From an archaeon (GTDB lineage: Archaea; Thermoproteota; Nitrososphaeria; Nitrososphaerales; Gagatemarchaeaceae), in assembly GCA_021823325.1 (NCBI GenBank), contig JAKAOG010000005.1, forward strand, positions 1 through 48,925: a stretch of 48,925 nt of DNA, written 5' to 3'. The notes beneath the pieces were generated by a model. The model did not search any database. It was given only the letters and a program-made list of their open reading frames with translations, and had not been told where the DNA came from. The translations under genes were made by a program, and so were the position numbers. Positions 1 through 8,008 of the stretch are shown here, piece after piece. Positions within the stretch are counted from its first letter, which is position 1, and each line of letters starts with the position of its first letter.

Positions 1-946
1 TCGCGTCGGCGAAGTCGTACCTGTAGGAGCCCCTCGTGGTCGACGGGACGGCTCTGGGCTCTGATGCGACGAAGGCGGCGTCGCTCTTGCCGCGGAGCTT
101 GTCCCTCATGAACGGATAGGCGAGCCCGGCGTAGTTGCTCCCCCCGCCGATGCACCCGACGATGTAGTCAGGGTCTGCGTCGAACTCTTCCATCTGGAGC
201 TTGGCCTCCTGTCCTATCACTGACTGGTGCAGGAGGACATGGTTGAGGACGCTGCCGAGGGCGTACTTCGTGTTGTCGTGGGTGACGCAGTCTTCCACCG
301 CCTCACTGATCGCGATCCCCAGGCTTCCCGGGTGTCCCGGGTCCTTCGCCAGGTACTTCCTCCCGGCGTTCGTCTTGGTGCTAGGGGACGCGTGGACCTC
401 TGCCCCATAGACCTCCATCAGGGTCCGGCGGTACGGCTTCTGGTCGTAGCTGCTCCTCGTCATGTAGACCGTGAGGTCTATGTCGAAAAGGGCCGTAGCC
501 AGCGCGAGGGCGCTCCCCCACTGGCCAGCGCCGGTCTCGGTTGCGAGCCTTTCGGTCCCTTCCTTCTTGTGATAGTAAGCTTGGGCGATGGCCGTGTTCG
601 GCTTGTGGCTGCCCGCAGGGTTCAGGTCTTCCCTCTTGAAGAATATCTTCGCGGGGGTCCTCAGCTTCGCCTCGAGCCTGGTGGCCCTGTAGAGCGGGGT
701 CGGTCTGCCAAGGCGGAGATAGGCATCCCTGACCTCGTCGGGGATCGGGATGTACTCCTGAGTAGACATCTCCTGCATCAGGCACTCCTTCGCGAAGAGC
801 CGCATCAGAGGCTCAGGGGACATGGGCTGCAGGGTCCTGGGGTCCAGCGGAGGCGGGAGCGGTTCCGGCAGGTCGTGCTGTATGTTGTAGAAGTCTTTCG
901 GCAGGCTGTCCTGCGACAGAAGCGCCTTCAGCTGAGTCTTGCTCAT
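1..946 (-). CDS. trpB2: Tryptophan synthase beta chain, TrpB2 type (3' part cut by window edge)
   Basis: The protein is a PLP-dependent beta subunit that condenses indole with serine to make tryptophan. Reading from the ATG at 946, 315 codons are visible before the window edge. The PLP-lysine motif is in SHKPN, followed by a TETGAGQWG segment, and a glycine-rich phosphate-binding loop (GCIGGGSNY) lies near the truncated end. The long N-terminal extension (IQHDLPEPLPPPLDP) and the YIPIPDEVR-type segment are typical of the TrpB2 branch rather than TrpB1. It diverges from an HTH-ACT regulator. A TATA-like box at 970-978 is about 26 bp from the ATG, so the mRNA is probably leaderless. TrpB2 proteins can work without a TrpA partner; none is visible here. 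Confidence 0.93.
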   Translation of the reverse strand, partial: MSKTQLKALLSQDSLPKDFYNIQHDLPEPLPPPLDPRTLQPMSPEPLMRLFAKECLMQEMSTQEYIPIPDEVRDAYLRLGRPTPLYRATRLEAKLRTPAKIFFKREDLNPAGSHKPNTAIAQAYYHKKEGTERLATETGAGQWGSALALATALFDIDLTVYMTRSSYDQKPYRRTLMEVYGAEVHASPSTKTNAGRKYLAKDPGHPGSLGIAISEAVEDCVTHDNTKYALGSVLNHVLLHQSVIGQEAKLQMEEFDADPDYIVGCIGGGSNYAGLAYPFMRDKLRGKSDAAFVASEPRAVPSTTRGSYRYDFADA

Positions 947-969
947 GGAGAGACCCGCCCTGGCGGGGG

Positions 970-978
970 TTAAATCGA
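970..978 (-). promoter_or_regulatory. TATA-like box of trpB2
   Basis: Read on the minus strand the box is CGATTTAAC. Its centre is about 27 bp upstream of the ATG at 946, leaving no room for a leader. Confidence 0.6.
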
Positions 979-1030
979 ATCGTGACTGTTTCTGTACATG
1001 AGACGCGCGGGGGATTCCGACAGAAACGGC

Positions 1031-1039
1031 TAAAATGTA
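1031..1039 (+). promoter_or_regulatory. TATA-like box of the HTH-ACT gene
   Basis: TAAAATGTA is centred 29 bp before the ATG at 1064. The two divergent promoters (trpB2 and this one) share a region of about 117 bp, where the regulator could act on both. Confidence 0.55.
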
Positions 1040-1063
1040 TGCTTTTGTGCATGAACCTCATCC

Positions 1064-1570
1064 ATGTGGACGAACGTAAGGAAGCAGTTCGAACGGCAGG
1101 TCGTGCGCCCCGAGATCGTGAGGAAGATGATCGAGTGCGGGATGAGGGTCTCGGAGGACGAGAAGATATACGTGGACGACGTGGAAGTCGACTACACAGC
1201 CGTGGCGAAGGCGCTGGACGTCGACAGGCGGGTCGTCAAACAGACCGCGCAGCAGATACGAAGCAACAGATACCTCTATTCCCTGTTTTCGAAGACGAGG
1301 CCGCTCGGGACGAGCCTCGTCGATGTCGTCTCTCAGCTCGGCTACACCGCCGTAATCATCGAAGCCGACCCGAAGTCTGCTGGGGTCATGGCCGGCGTGG
1401 CAGAGATACTTTCGAGACACGGGATGGTCGTGAGGCAGGCCGTGGCGGAGGACCCCGAGATGGTCCCGGAGGCGAAGCTGACGCTCGTCATCGAGGGACA
1501 GCTTTCGGGCCCGGCGCTTGAGGAGCTCCACAGGCTGGAGACCGTCCGCAGCATAAAGATCCTGAAGTAG
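1064..1570 (+). CDS. HTH and ACT domain protein, probable amino-acid metabolism regulator
   Basis: This 168-residue protein resembles archaeal regulators of amino-acid metabolism with an ACT domain. Residues about 1-85 look helical and include a probable HTH (YTAVAKALDVDRRVVKQTAQQI). Residues about 95-168 form an ACT-like ligand-binding fold, with a glycine-containing loop near AGVMAGVAEILSRHG and a final beta strand VRSIKIL. The divergent position next to trpB2 suggests control of tryptophan synthesis or salvage with an amino acid as effector. That role is inferred from context. The start fits the box at 1031. The next gene follows 2 bp after the stop. Confidence 0.75.
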   Translation: MWTNVRKQFERQVVRPEIVRKMIECGMRVSEDEKIYVDDVEVDYTAVAKALDVDRRVVKQTAQQIRSNRYLYSLFSKTRPLGTSLVDVVSQLGYTAVIIEADPKSAGVMAGVAEILSRHGMVVRQAVAEDPEMVPEAKLTLVIEGQLSGPALEELHRLETVRSIKILK

Positions 1571-1572
1571 AC

Positions 1573-2538
1573 ATGGCCAGGAAGTACGACGCAGCTGTGA
1601 TGCACGACTACTTCGTCGACAGGCTCGTGCACACCGGGTCGCTCCGCGACACGATGGGGATGGTGCGAGAGAAGGCTGGCTCAGGGGGCGGCGGGCTGCA
1701 CGGCTTCCGCCAGGACGACGTGAGAGGAGGGAATGCGGTCAACCTTGCCCACGCGCTCGCAAGGCTCGGGATGAGGGTGCTGCTGATCACGCACAGCGAC
1801 AGGGTCCATGAGCCACTGCTAAGGCAGGCTTTCGAAGGCCTCGACGCTGAAATCCGCGTAAAGCCATACCCCGCAGGGCTCACCATAGCGTTCGAGGAGA
1901 AGGTGAACGTCATGTTGTCAGACACCAGCGGCGCGTCCGACTTCGGTCCGTCTTCGATCGCGGAGGAAGACTGGTCGGCCCTGGAGAGGTCCAGGGTCGC
2001 CTGTTCGGTCAACTGGGCCGCCAATCGCCGCGGAACGGAGCTCCTTGTCGCGCTGAGGCGGCGGCTGGGAAAGGAGAAGACGATATTCCTGAACCCTGCA
2101 GACTTCCGGGACAGGATTCAGGAGTACGGCGACCTGTTAAGGAAGATAGCAAGGGAGCATGTCGTCGACTGGATAAGCTCCAACGAACAGGAAGGGGGGG
2201 CCTCCGCCAGTTCGCTTGGAATATCGGCGCGGGGAATGGCTCCGACCTGCAAAGCCCTGGCTAGGGGACTCGGAGTAGTCTACGACCTGCATTCGGTCAG
2301 GAGCTCACACACAAGCGAAGGGACGAGGGTCTCGTCTGCGCCTGTCCACAGGATTAAGCCCAAGAGGCTCACTGGGGCGGGGGACGTCTGGGACGCTGGT
2401 GCGATATACGGGAGGCTGAAGGGGATGGACGAGGTTCCGAGGCTCGAGTTCGCAAACAGGGCCGCGAAGCTATACCTGATGAGCGAAGAGGTCCAGCCCC
2501 CGACGCTCTCTCAGGTGATGAAGGAAGAGGGCCCTTGA
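1573..2538 (+). CDS. PfkB/ribokinase-family carbohydrate kinase
   Basis: This 321-residue protein belongs to the ribokinase fold family, which phosphorylates sugars or nucleosides. The C-terminal signature RLTGAGDVWDAG (about residue 265) matches the GAGD motif holding the anion hole and catalytic Asp. The N-terminal DDVRGGNAVNLAHALARLG is the substrate-side glycine motif. The substrate cannot be told from sequence. The gene begins 2 bp after the HTH-ACT gene and so probably shares its mRNA, which may link the kinase to the same regulon. Confidence 0.8.
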   Translation: MARKYDAAVMHDYFVDRLVHTGSLRDTMGMVREKAGSGGGGLHGFRQDDVRGGNAVNLAHALARLGMRVLLITHSDRVHEPLLRQAFEGLDAEIRVKPYPAGLTIAFEEKVNVMLSDTSGASDFGPSSIAEEDWSALERSRVACSVNWAANRRGTELLVALRRRLGKEKTIFLNPADFRDRIQEYGDLLRKIAREHVVDWISSNEQEGGASASSLGISARGMAPTCKALARGLGVVYDLHSVRSSHTSEGTRVSSAPVHRIKPKRLTGAGDVWDAGAIYGRLKGMDEVPRLEFANRAAKLYLMSEEVQPPTLSQVMKEEGP

Positions 2539-2654
2539 TGCATCGATGCTTGTTCATAGCGTCGGCAGCCGCGTTCCACGGCCCCTGGCGAAGGAACGAA
2601 TCGGCGTAGGCGTCAATAGGTAGGTTATTCAGACTCTGCAGGGCTGGTTCGGGG

Positions 2655-3515
2655 TTGCCTCGCGGGCGGGATGTCTGGGACGGATACAGGAGGGCCAACG
2701 TCTCTCTCTGGAACGAATTGACCACAGTGCACAAGGGCACGGCGATGTACGACTTGGCTGGTTTCAAGAAGGGGAGGTCATCGTTGAACGGCATAGAGCT
2801 CAAAGAGGTCGGGGACGTCGAGGGAAAGTCCCTCCTCCACCTACAGTGCCACTTCGGTCTGGACACCCTGTCGTTCGCAAAGAAGGGCGCGAAGGTCACA
2901 GGGGTTGACTTCTCAGACAGGGCGGTCAACCTCGCCCGGTCCATAAGGTCAGAGGTGGGAGTCAGGGAAAGCGACGCCAAGTTCATCTGCTCCGACGTCT
3001 ACGACTTGGAAGGGAAACTGGACGGCCAGTTCGACATAGTCTTCACCTCCTATGGGGTCTTGGCCTGGCTCCGCGACCTCGGGGAGTGGGGGCGGATCAT
3101 CTCTCGCTTCCTCAAGCCCAACGGGTTCTTCTACATGGTTGAGCTCCATCCACTGCTGAACTGTTTCGACCAGGACTCGCCGGACCCCTCTAGCCTCGCC
3201 TTGAAGTACCCCTACTTCCCCAGGAGCCGCAGTCCCCTCAGGGTGGAGACCCACGGCTCCTACGCCGACAGGAACGCCCGCGTCAGGGAGCCCGCCAGCT
3301 ATCAATACGATCACCCTCTTTCGGAGGTGGTTACTGCTCTAACGAAGCGGGGTTTACGGGTAGAGTTCCTGCACGAGTTCCCGTTCGCATATAACAGGAT
3401 CTTTCCCTGGCTCGTGCAGAAGAAGGGGGACGACAGGTGGACGTTCGTGGCGGGGACCCCGCCTTTTCCTCTGCTGTTCTCCGTCAAGGCGAGCAGCCTG
3501 GCAGGAAAGCAATGA
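2655..3515 (+). CDS. Class I SAM-dependent methyltransferase
   Basis: This 286-residue protein has a Rossmann methyltransferase core. Motif I is LLHLQCHFGLDTLSFA (about residues 60-75), with Gln-Cys-His in place of the usual acidic-G-C-G. VTGVDFS carries the acidic ribose-binding residue, and a motif II/III region follows around FICSDVYDL and FDIVFTSYG. The C-terminal third (VVTALTKRGLRVEFLHEFPF) is of the type that holds the substrate. The substrate is unknown. The TTG start is chosen because GGTTATTCA at 2623-2631 lies about 28 bp upstream. Confidence 0.8.
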   Translation: MPRGRDVWDGYRRANVSLWNELTTVHKGTAMYDLAGFKKGRSSLNGIELKEVGDVEGKSLLHLQCHFGLDTLSFAKKGAKVTGVDFSDRAVNLARSIRSEVGVRESDAKFICSDVYDLEGKLDGQFDIVFTSYGVLAWLRDLGEWGRIISRFLKPNGFFYMVELHPLLNCFDQDSPDPSSLALKYPYFPRSRSPLRVETHGSYADRNARVREPASYQYDHPLSEVVTALTKRGLRVEFLHEFPFAYNRIFPWLVQKKGDDRWTFVAGTPPFPLLFSVKASSLAGKQ

Positions 3516-3601
3516 GAGAGCACACCCTCTGCTGTTCTACTACAAACCTCATCTGACGCTTCTTGGGGATCACACGTACCTCGCGGGCACTCACAGAGAG
3601 T

Positions 3602-3620
3602 TGAGTAGGTGAACTACTCA
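3602..3620. terminator. Hairpin between convergent genes
   Basis: TGAGTAG and CTACTCA form a perfect 7-bp stem around a 5-nt loop. It lies between the 3' ends of two convergent genes, so a terminator or RNA-end role is plausible. There is no T-run. Confidence 0.35.
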
Positions 3621-3631
3621 GGTATCGACCG

Positions 3632-4159
3632 TTACTTTTCCAGCATGCGAGAGAAGGTCCAGGCGACGGTGTTCAGGATCTCGTTCAGCCTGGTCTTCTC
3701 CCTGTAGTTTTCTATGATCACTTTCCCGACCGTACCGTTGGCTTCCTCCACGTCGAACCTGAGCACGTCGCCCTGCGTCAGCTTCCCTGACTTCACGAGC
3801 CCTTCGTCGCTTGACTTCATCCCCTGAAGGATCTTCCCCATCAGGAACGACTTGAAAGGAGGGGTCGAAGACTTCAGGACCACCCCGGCGGGCTCGATAG
3901 AAACCGCGTCCGAGGTTATCGACGCGGTGGCGATAACCTGGCCCCCCTTGTCCCGCTTCAGCTCCCTGATCTCAGGGACTTCCTTGGACTCGGCCATCAT
4001 CTCGATAGCGGGTCTGAACGTCCCGGCCCTGAGCGTGGCGTCGACATACCCCAGGGTCTCGTTCAGCCTTTCGATCTCTTCCTGGAGCTGGGCTATCCTC
4101 CCTTCGAGCCAGAGCTTGAGCTCTGCCGCCTTCTTCACATCCCCGTCGGTGGTAGCCAT
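3632..4159 (-). CDS. Conserved coiled-coil protein of unknown function
   Basis: I do not recognise the family. The 175-residue product starts with a strongly helical, heptad-like stretch (KKAAELKLWLEGRIAQLQEE and onward, about residues 8-45). A beta-rich middle follows (VIATASITSDAVSIEPAGVV). The C-terminus is helical (YREKTRLNEILNTVAWTFSRMLEK). There is no signal peptide or membrane segment, so it is probably cytosolic and oligomeric. The ATG at 4159 is preferred to the upstream in-frame start because a TATA-like box at 4182-4190 sits about 27 bp away. A perfect 8-bp palindrome fills the gap between box and start, suggesting repression by a dimeric regulator. Confidence 0.65.
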   Translation of the reverse strand: MATTDGDVKKAAELKLWLEGRIAQLQEEIERLNETLGYVDATLRAGTFRPAIEMMAESKEVPEIRELKRDKGGQVIATASITSDAVSIEPAGVVLKSSTPPFKSFLMGKILQGMKSSDEGLVKSGKLTQGDVLRFDVEEANGTVGKVIIENYREKTRLNEILNTVAWTFSRMLEK

Positions 4160-4162
4160 CGA

Positions 4163-4183
4163 GCGAGTCCATAGAGGACTCGC
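4163..4183. promoter_or_regulatory. Operator-like perfect palindrome
   Basis: GCGAGTCC and GGACTCGC are separated by ATAGA. The palindrome overlaps the edge of the TATA-like box (4182-4190) and ends just upstream of the ATG at 4159, so a bound dimer would cover the transcription start. Confidence 0.55.
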
Positions 4184-4263
4184 TAAAAACATTGACCGGC
4201 TTCCTTTTCCCGGAAGGGGGCTCCGATGAAAGTGTTAAGACGAGAACCGCCGACGGCGGCCCA

Positions 4264-5010
4264 GTGCTGAGGCTAAAGCGGAGGACCGCTCTCGTAGCGG
4301 CAGCGTCGGTCTTCGCGGCCCTCTACGCCATCCTCGGGACGATCCCTGTCTCAAGGTTGCTCTTGGGGTCTGGGAACTTCCTCACCGCCAGCAATTTCGT
4401 AACCCCGCTCGCAGGGATGATCTTCGGGCCGTTCGTGGGCGGGTTCGCGGCTGTCGTCGGTGACATACTAGACGTCTACGCCGGTTACATCGTGTTAGGG
4501 AGCACAGGCGCCTCTGTGATCGCGGCGGACCTGGCCACGGTCGTGACGGCTGGGCTCGCGTATACCGGAAGATGGAAGGCCGCGCTCGCGGTCCCGGTGG
4601 CAGTCATCGTCCTCTACTGGGCAGACCCTATCTCCGTCCTCTTTGTCGGGGGGATACCGTTCACGTGGCTCCACATGGCCTCACTCGTCCCGTTCGCGGC
4701 CGTCCTCCTGCTGGCGAAGGCGGGGAAGATGTCGAAGCTGAACCCCGCTTTCGTCGCCAGCGTGACCTTCGCCGCGCTCCTCTGCGGACAGCTCACAGGC
4801 ACCCTGGTAGGCCAGGAGCTGTCGGTGAGGGTCTACCAGACGCTCAGCCTTCAGACGTGGCAGGCGATAGTCCCTGCCTTCTTCCCGCTTTACCCGGTCG
4901 AGCGGACCGTCTTCACGGTCGTTGGGACGGTGATCTCCGTCCCCGTCCTTCGGGCCATCTGGAGGAGAGAGCATCCGCACTCCGCTGCAGACGAACGAGT
5001 TCGGAGTTAG
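4264..5010 (+). CDS. ECF transporter substrate-binding (S) component-like membrane protein
   Basis: This 248-residue, very hydrophobic protein has about six membrane helices, with a short basic N-terminus (LRLKRRTALVAAASVFAALYA). The arrangement and the Asn/Pro-rich segment (FVTPLAGMIFGPFVGGFAAVVGDILD) resemble S-components of energy-coupling-factor vitamin importers. The substrate cannot be assigned. No EcfA or EcfT gene lies in the window. The GTG at 4264 is preferred over upstream in-frame codons because GTTAAGA at 4234-4240 is about 27 bp before it. Confidence 0.65.
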   Translation: MLRLKRRTALVAAASVFAALYAILGTIPVSRLLLGSGNFLTASNFVTPLAGMIFGPFVGGFAAVVGDILDVYAGYIVLGSTGASVIAADLATVVTAGLAYTGRWKAALAVPVAVIVLYWADPISVLFVGGIPFTWLHMASLVPFAAVLLLAKAGKMSKLNPAFVASVTFAALLCGQLTGTLVGQELSVRVYQTLSLQTWQAIVPAFFPLYPVERTVFTVVGTVISVPVLRAIWRREHPHSAADERVRS

Positions 5011-5019
5011 CCTTTAATG
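5011..5019 (+). promoter_or_regulatory. TATA-like box of the isocitrate-type dehydrogenase gene
   Basis: CCTTTAATG is centred about 27 bp before the GTG at 5042. Confidence 0.55.
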
Positions 5020-5041
5020 GCGTAGCAGAGGGCGCGCGGTC

Positions 5042-6241
5042 GTGGCGCAGAACCATTCCTTTGACGACGCGGTGACCAGGTTCAGGAGCATACTGGAGGA
5101 GCAGAACCAGAGGGTCGACAGGATAAGCAAGGCGGCCGAATGGCTGGACTACAGCAAGCTCGACAAGCTCGTGATCGGAGTCATCGGAGGGGACGGCATC
5201 GGCCCCATCATCGCCAAGGAGACGAAGCGGGTGATGGAGGCGCTGCTGAGAGAGGAGACGAGTTCCGGGAAGGTGGAGATAAGGGAGATCGAAGGGCTCA
5301 CCATAGAGAACAGGGTGAAGCAGCTCAAGCCCCTCCCCGACGAGGTGCTCGCCGAGATCAAGAAGTGCCACGTCCTGCTCAAGGGACCTACCACCACGCC
5401 CGAAGAAGGCAGCGGGATGCCTAACATCGAGAGCGCGAACATCGCCATCAGGAAGGCGTTCGACCTCTTCGCGAACGTGAGGCCGGTAAGGATCCCGTCC
5501 GAGGGGATAGACTGGGTTTTCTTCAGGGAGAACACCGAAGGCGAGTACGTGCTTGGGAGCAAGGGGATGATGGCGACGCCTGACATGGCCGTCGACTTCA
5601 AGGTCATCACCAGGCCCGGGGCCAGAAGGATAATCCGGATGGCTTTCGACCACGCAAAGAAGACGGGGAGGAGCAGGGTCACCGTGGTCACGAAGGCGAA
5701 CGTGATCAAGACGACCGACGGGCTGTTCCTTGAGACGGCCAAAGAGGTCGCCAAAGGATACCCCGACATCAAGTGGGACGGGTGGTACATCGACGTGTTC
5801 ACCGCGAAGCTCATCGACGAGAAGCGGCGCCGGGACTTCCAGGTCGTGGTGCTCCCGAACCTCTATGGCGACATCGTCACTGACGAAGCCGCGGAGCTCC
5901 AGGGGGGCGTTGGGACCGCGGGGAGCGCCAACATCGGGGCCCGCTTCGGGATGTTCGAGGCGATCCACGGCTCAGCCCCGAGGATGATATCCGAGGGCAG
6001 AGGAGAGTACGCGGACCCACTGAGCCTCATGAGGGCGGCTGCGATGCTGCTCGAGCACGTGGGGCTTTCGGCGAAGAGCGCGAAGCTGTCGAAGGCGCTT
6101 GACGTCTGCGGCGTCTACGAGCAGAAGGTGAAGATAACCGGGAGGCCTGACGGAGCGACCGCAGCCCAGTTCGGGGACTACGTCATCTCCGTGCTGAAGG
6201 ACGCTGGCCTCGAGGCCAAGTGGAAGTCGCACCAGAACTAG
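5042..6241 (+). CDS. Isocitrate/isopropylmalate-family dehydrogenase
   Basis: This 399-residue protein is a beta-decarboxylating dehydrogenase that oxidises a 2-hydroxyacid with a 3-carboxylate. Visible motifs are the N-terminal GVIGGDGIGP, the substrate-binding stretch SANIAIRKAFDLFANVRPVR, and ENTEGEYV. The metal-binding aspartates are near NLYGDIVTDEAAELQGGVG, and the cofactor loop is FEAIHGSAP. An N-terminal extension of about 40 residues precedes the core. The SANIAIRK and ENTEGEY forms fit isocitrate or homoisocitrate better than leuB, but specificity is not settled. The GTG at 5042 agrees with the TATA box at 5011. Confidence 0.85.
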   Translation: MAQNHSFDDAVTRFRSILEEQNQRVDRISKAAEWLDYSKLDKLVIGVIGGDGIGPIIAKETKRVMEALLREETSSGKVEIREIEGLTIENRVKQLKPLPDEVLAEIKKCHVLLKGPTTTPEEGSGMPNIESANIAIRKAFDLFANVRPVRIPSEGIDWVFFRENTEGEYVLGSKGMMATPDMAVDFKVITRPGARRIIRMAFDHAKKTGRSRVTVVTKANVIKTTDGLFLETAKEVAKGYPDIKWDGWYIDVFTAKLIDEKRRRDFQVVVLPNLYGDIVTDEAAELQGGVGTAGSANIGARFGMFEAIHGSAPRMISEGRGEYADPLSLMRAAAMLLEHVGLSAKSAKLSKALDVCGVYEQKVKITGRPDGATAAQFGDYVISVLKDAGLEAKWKSHQN

Positions 6242-6246
6242 CGAGA

Positions 6247-6507
6247 TCAGCCGCGGACTCGGAAGTCCCGATAGTTTCTGGGACGCTCCTCAAAGACGAC
6301 CGCCTTTTCCACCCTGGCCTTCGGGGGACCCTTCCTGGCCCACTCCAGCACTTTCATGACCTTCATGTCGTCACCCTCCAGGTGGGCCTCCACCGAACCA
6401 TCAGGCAGGTTGCGCACCCATCCCTTCACCCCCAGCTCCGTGGCCACCCCGGCCATCGAAGCTCGGAACGACACCCCATGGACGAGCCCGAGGACCTTGA
6501 CCCGCAC
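6247..6507 (-). CDS. acyP: Acylphosphatase
   Basis: At 86 residues this is the usual family length. It hydrolyses carboxyl-phosphate bonds such as acetyl phosphate or 1,3-bisphosphoglycerate. The phosphate-cradle motif GLVHGVSFRASM contains the catalytic Arg, and GWVRNLPDGSVEAHLEG contains the catalytic Asn. It lies 16 bp downstream of marC on the same strand and probably shares its transcript. The start is GTG at 6507. Confidence 0.93.
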   Translation of the reverse strand: MRVKVLGLVHGVSFRASMAGVATELGVKGWVRNLPDGSVEAHLEGDDMKVMKVLEWARKGPPKARVEKAVVFEERPRNYRDFRVRG

Positions 6508-6523
6508 GGCGGTTACCAGTCTT

Positions 6524-7144
6524 TCACCCGAGCGCTGTGACGATGTTCGTTATCCCGGCGACGACGAATGAAATGGCCAGGGCGGCTATGAGCAGGGCGG
6601 TTATCCTCGACAGGGCGACGGTCCCGTTCCTCCCGAAGAACTTGCTGACCCAGTTCGACCCCGAGAGTATCAGATACGAAAGGACCGAGTTGCAGAGTAT
6701 CACGATGAGCGCCAGGAATGGGCTGTACGGAGCGGCCGAGATGATGATCACCGTCGAGATCGCGCCCGGTCCGGCCAGAAGAGGCGTGGCGAGGGGGAAC
6801 GCCGCGATGTCGGATGGCTCGAGCCCCTTGGACCTCTCGTCCCCGCCTCTGAGGTGGTCCACGGACACGATGAACAGGATGATGCCTCCTGCGATCCGGA
6901 AGTCGTTGATCGTGATCCCGAACGTCTCGAAGATGAGCCACCCGAAGAGGGCGAAAACGGTCAGTATGACCGTCGAGATCACCACCGCCTCCCTCACGAT
7001 CCTCTTCCTGTGTTCGGTGAAGTCCTTGGTCAGCCCGATGAAGATGGGGACGGTCCCGATCGCGTCTATCACGGCGAAGAGGAGGACGAAGGCTTCGGTG
7101 AAGAGCACGACGTCGAACGCGAAGAAAGACGAGATCAGCGACAA
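6524..7144 (-). CDS. MarC-family integral membrane protein
   Basis: This protein of about 206 residues has six predicted membrane helices. It carries the family's N-terminal LLFAVIDAIGTVPIFIGLT segment, the central DFRIAGGIILF helix, and the second-half repeat with PLATPLLAGPGAISTVII. The transported substrate of MarC proteins is not established. Upstream in-frame codons exist (an ATG-type start at 7210), but TTG at 7144 gives the usual family length and lies about 29 bp from the box at 7169-7178. The acylphosphatase gene follows. Confidence 0.88.
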   Translation of the reverse strand: MSLISSFFAFDVVLFTEAFVLLFAVIDAIGTVPIFIGLTKDFTEHRKRIVREAVVISTVILTVFALFGWLIFETFGITINDFRIAGGIILFIVSVDHLRGGDERSKGLEPSDIAAFPLATPLLAGPGAISTVIIISAAPYSPFLALIVILCNSVLSYLILSGSNWVSKFFGRNGTVALSRITALLIAALAISFVVAGITNIVTALG

Positions 7145-7168
7145 TGGCTCGCCTGGTTTCTCCAAATG

Positions 7169-7178
7169 GATAAATAAG
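7169..7178. promoter_or_regulatory. Single AT-rich box serving two divergent genes
   Basis: GATAAATAAG reads as a TATA-like box on both strands. It lies about 29 bp from the marC TTG (7144, minus) and about 30 bp from the DUF59 TTG (7204, plus). Confidence 0.55.
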
Positions 7179-7203
7179 CAGAGGGACGTTTCCGCGCTGA
7201 GCT

Positions 7204-7512
7204 TTGTCACAGGTGGAGCAGTCTGCCATAGACTCGGCGATGTCCAAGATAATCGACCCCGAGCTGGGAAGGCCGATCACTGACCTGAAGCTCATCGACA
7301 AGACGCTTATCAGCGGCAGCGTTGTGGAGCTGGAGTTCCACCTCACTGCACCCTTCTGCCCCCCGGTCTTCGCCCTCAAGATAGCCGCGGACATCAAGGC
7401 GGGCCTCCTTTCTGTCCCAGGTGTGTCAGACGCCAAGGTGACTCTGCGCGGACACTACCTCGCGGAGGCAGTGAACAAGCAGGTAAACAAGCCTCGTCAG
7501 CCGCCTCAGTAG
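7204..7512 (+). CDS. MIP18/DUF59 family Fe-S assembly protein
   Basis: This 102-residue protein belongs to the MIP18 (DUF59/SufT) family, which helps deliver Fe-S clusters to client proteins. Evidence is the N-terminal SKIIDPELGRPITDLKLI stretch and the APFCPP segment holding the conserved Cys. The C-terminus ends in VPGVSDAKVTL. The client is unknown; the window itself encodes an Fe-S protein (EtfD-like). The YbaK gene follows 10 bp later, then PhoU, so 7204-8998 looks like one operon. Confidence 0.88.
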   Translation: MSQVEQSAIDSAMSKIIDPELGRPITDLKLIDKTLISGSVVELEFHLTAPFCPPVFALKIAADIKAGLLSVPGVSDAKVTLRGHYLAEAVNKQVNKPRQPPQ

Positions 7513-7522
7513 GAGTCTCAGA

Positions 7523-7984
7523 TTGGGAAGCAGAGAGCGCGTGGTCGCATTCCTGGAGAAGTCGGGAGCAAGTTTCCAACTGCGGGAGTTCGACGAAAGC
7601 ACGAAGAACTCTGCCCTGGCGGCCCGGGCACTGGGGTGCACGACCGCAGAGATCGCCAAGAGCGTGGTGTTCGTGGGAAGCAGGGCCGCGGTAGTTGTCG
7701 TGTCAGGAGACAAGAGAGTCAGCGTCCAGAGGCTCTCGGAGGTGATAGGCGAGGCGAGGATGGCCAGCCCGGACGAGGTGCGCGAGAAGACAGGGTTCCC
7801 TATCGGAGGCGTGCCGCCTTTTCCTCATGCCGAGGGGGTCTCTGTACTCCCGGACGTCTCGCTGACCAGGTTCGAAAGCGTTTGGGCTGCAGCCGGTGCC
7901 CCCAACACGGTATTCAGGATGGCGCCGGCGGACATCGTGCGGCTGGTCGGGGCCGGCCCTTTCGACCTTTGCGAAGCTCTATAG
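7523..7984 (+). CDS. YbaK/ProX-type aminoacyl-tRNA deacylase domain protein
   Basis: This 153-residue protein has the YbaK/aminoacyl-tRNA-synthetase-associated editing fold. It hydrolyses mischarged tRNAs in trans. The conserved Lys is in AEIAKSVVFVG, and the substrate-pocket glycines are in TGFPIGGVPPFPH. The last strand region SLTRFESVWAAAGAPNTVFRM also matches the family. Which amino acid it edits cannot be read from sequence. The start is TTG at 7523, with a GGAG-type sequence a few bases upstream. It is likely translated from the same mRNA as the DUF59 and PhoU genes. Confidence 0.88.
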   Translation: MGSRERVVAFLEKSGASFQLREFDESTKNSALAARALGCTTAEIAKSVVFVGSRAAVVVVSGDKRVSVQRLSEVIGEARMASPDEVREKTGFPIGGVPPFPHAEGVSVLPDVSLTRFESVWAAAGAPNTVFRMAPADIVRLVGAGPFDLCEAL

Positions 7985-8008
7985 AGACGGCCGCCAGGTC
8001 ATAGAGAC

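Noticed and set aside
4913-5968. Long minus-strand open frame opposite the isocitrate-type dehydrogenase
   Set aside because: It is Arg/Pro/Leu/Asp-rich without motifs and exactly mirrors the real gene. This is typical of antisense frames in GC-rich DNA.
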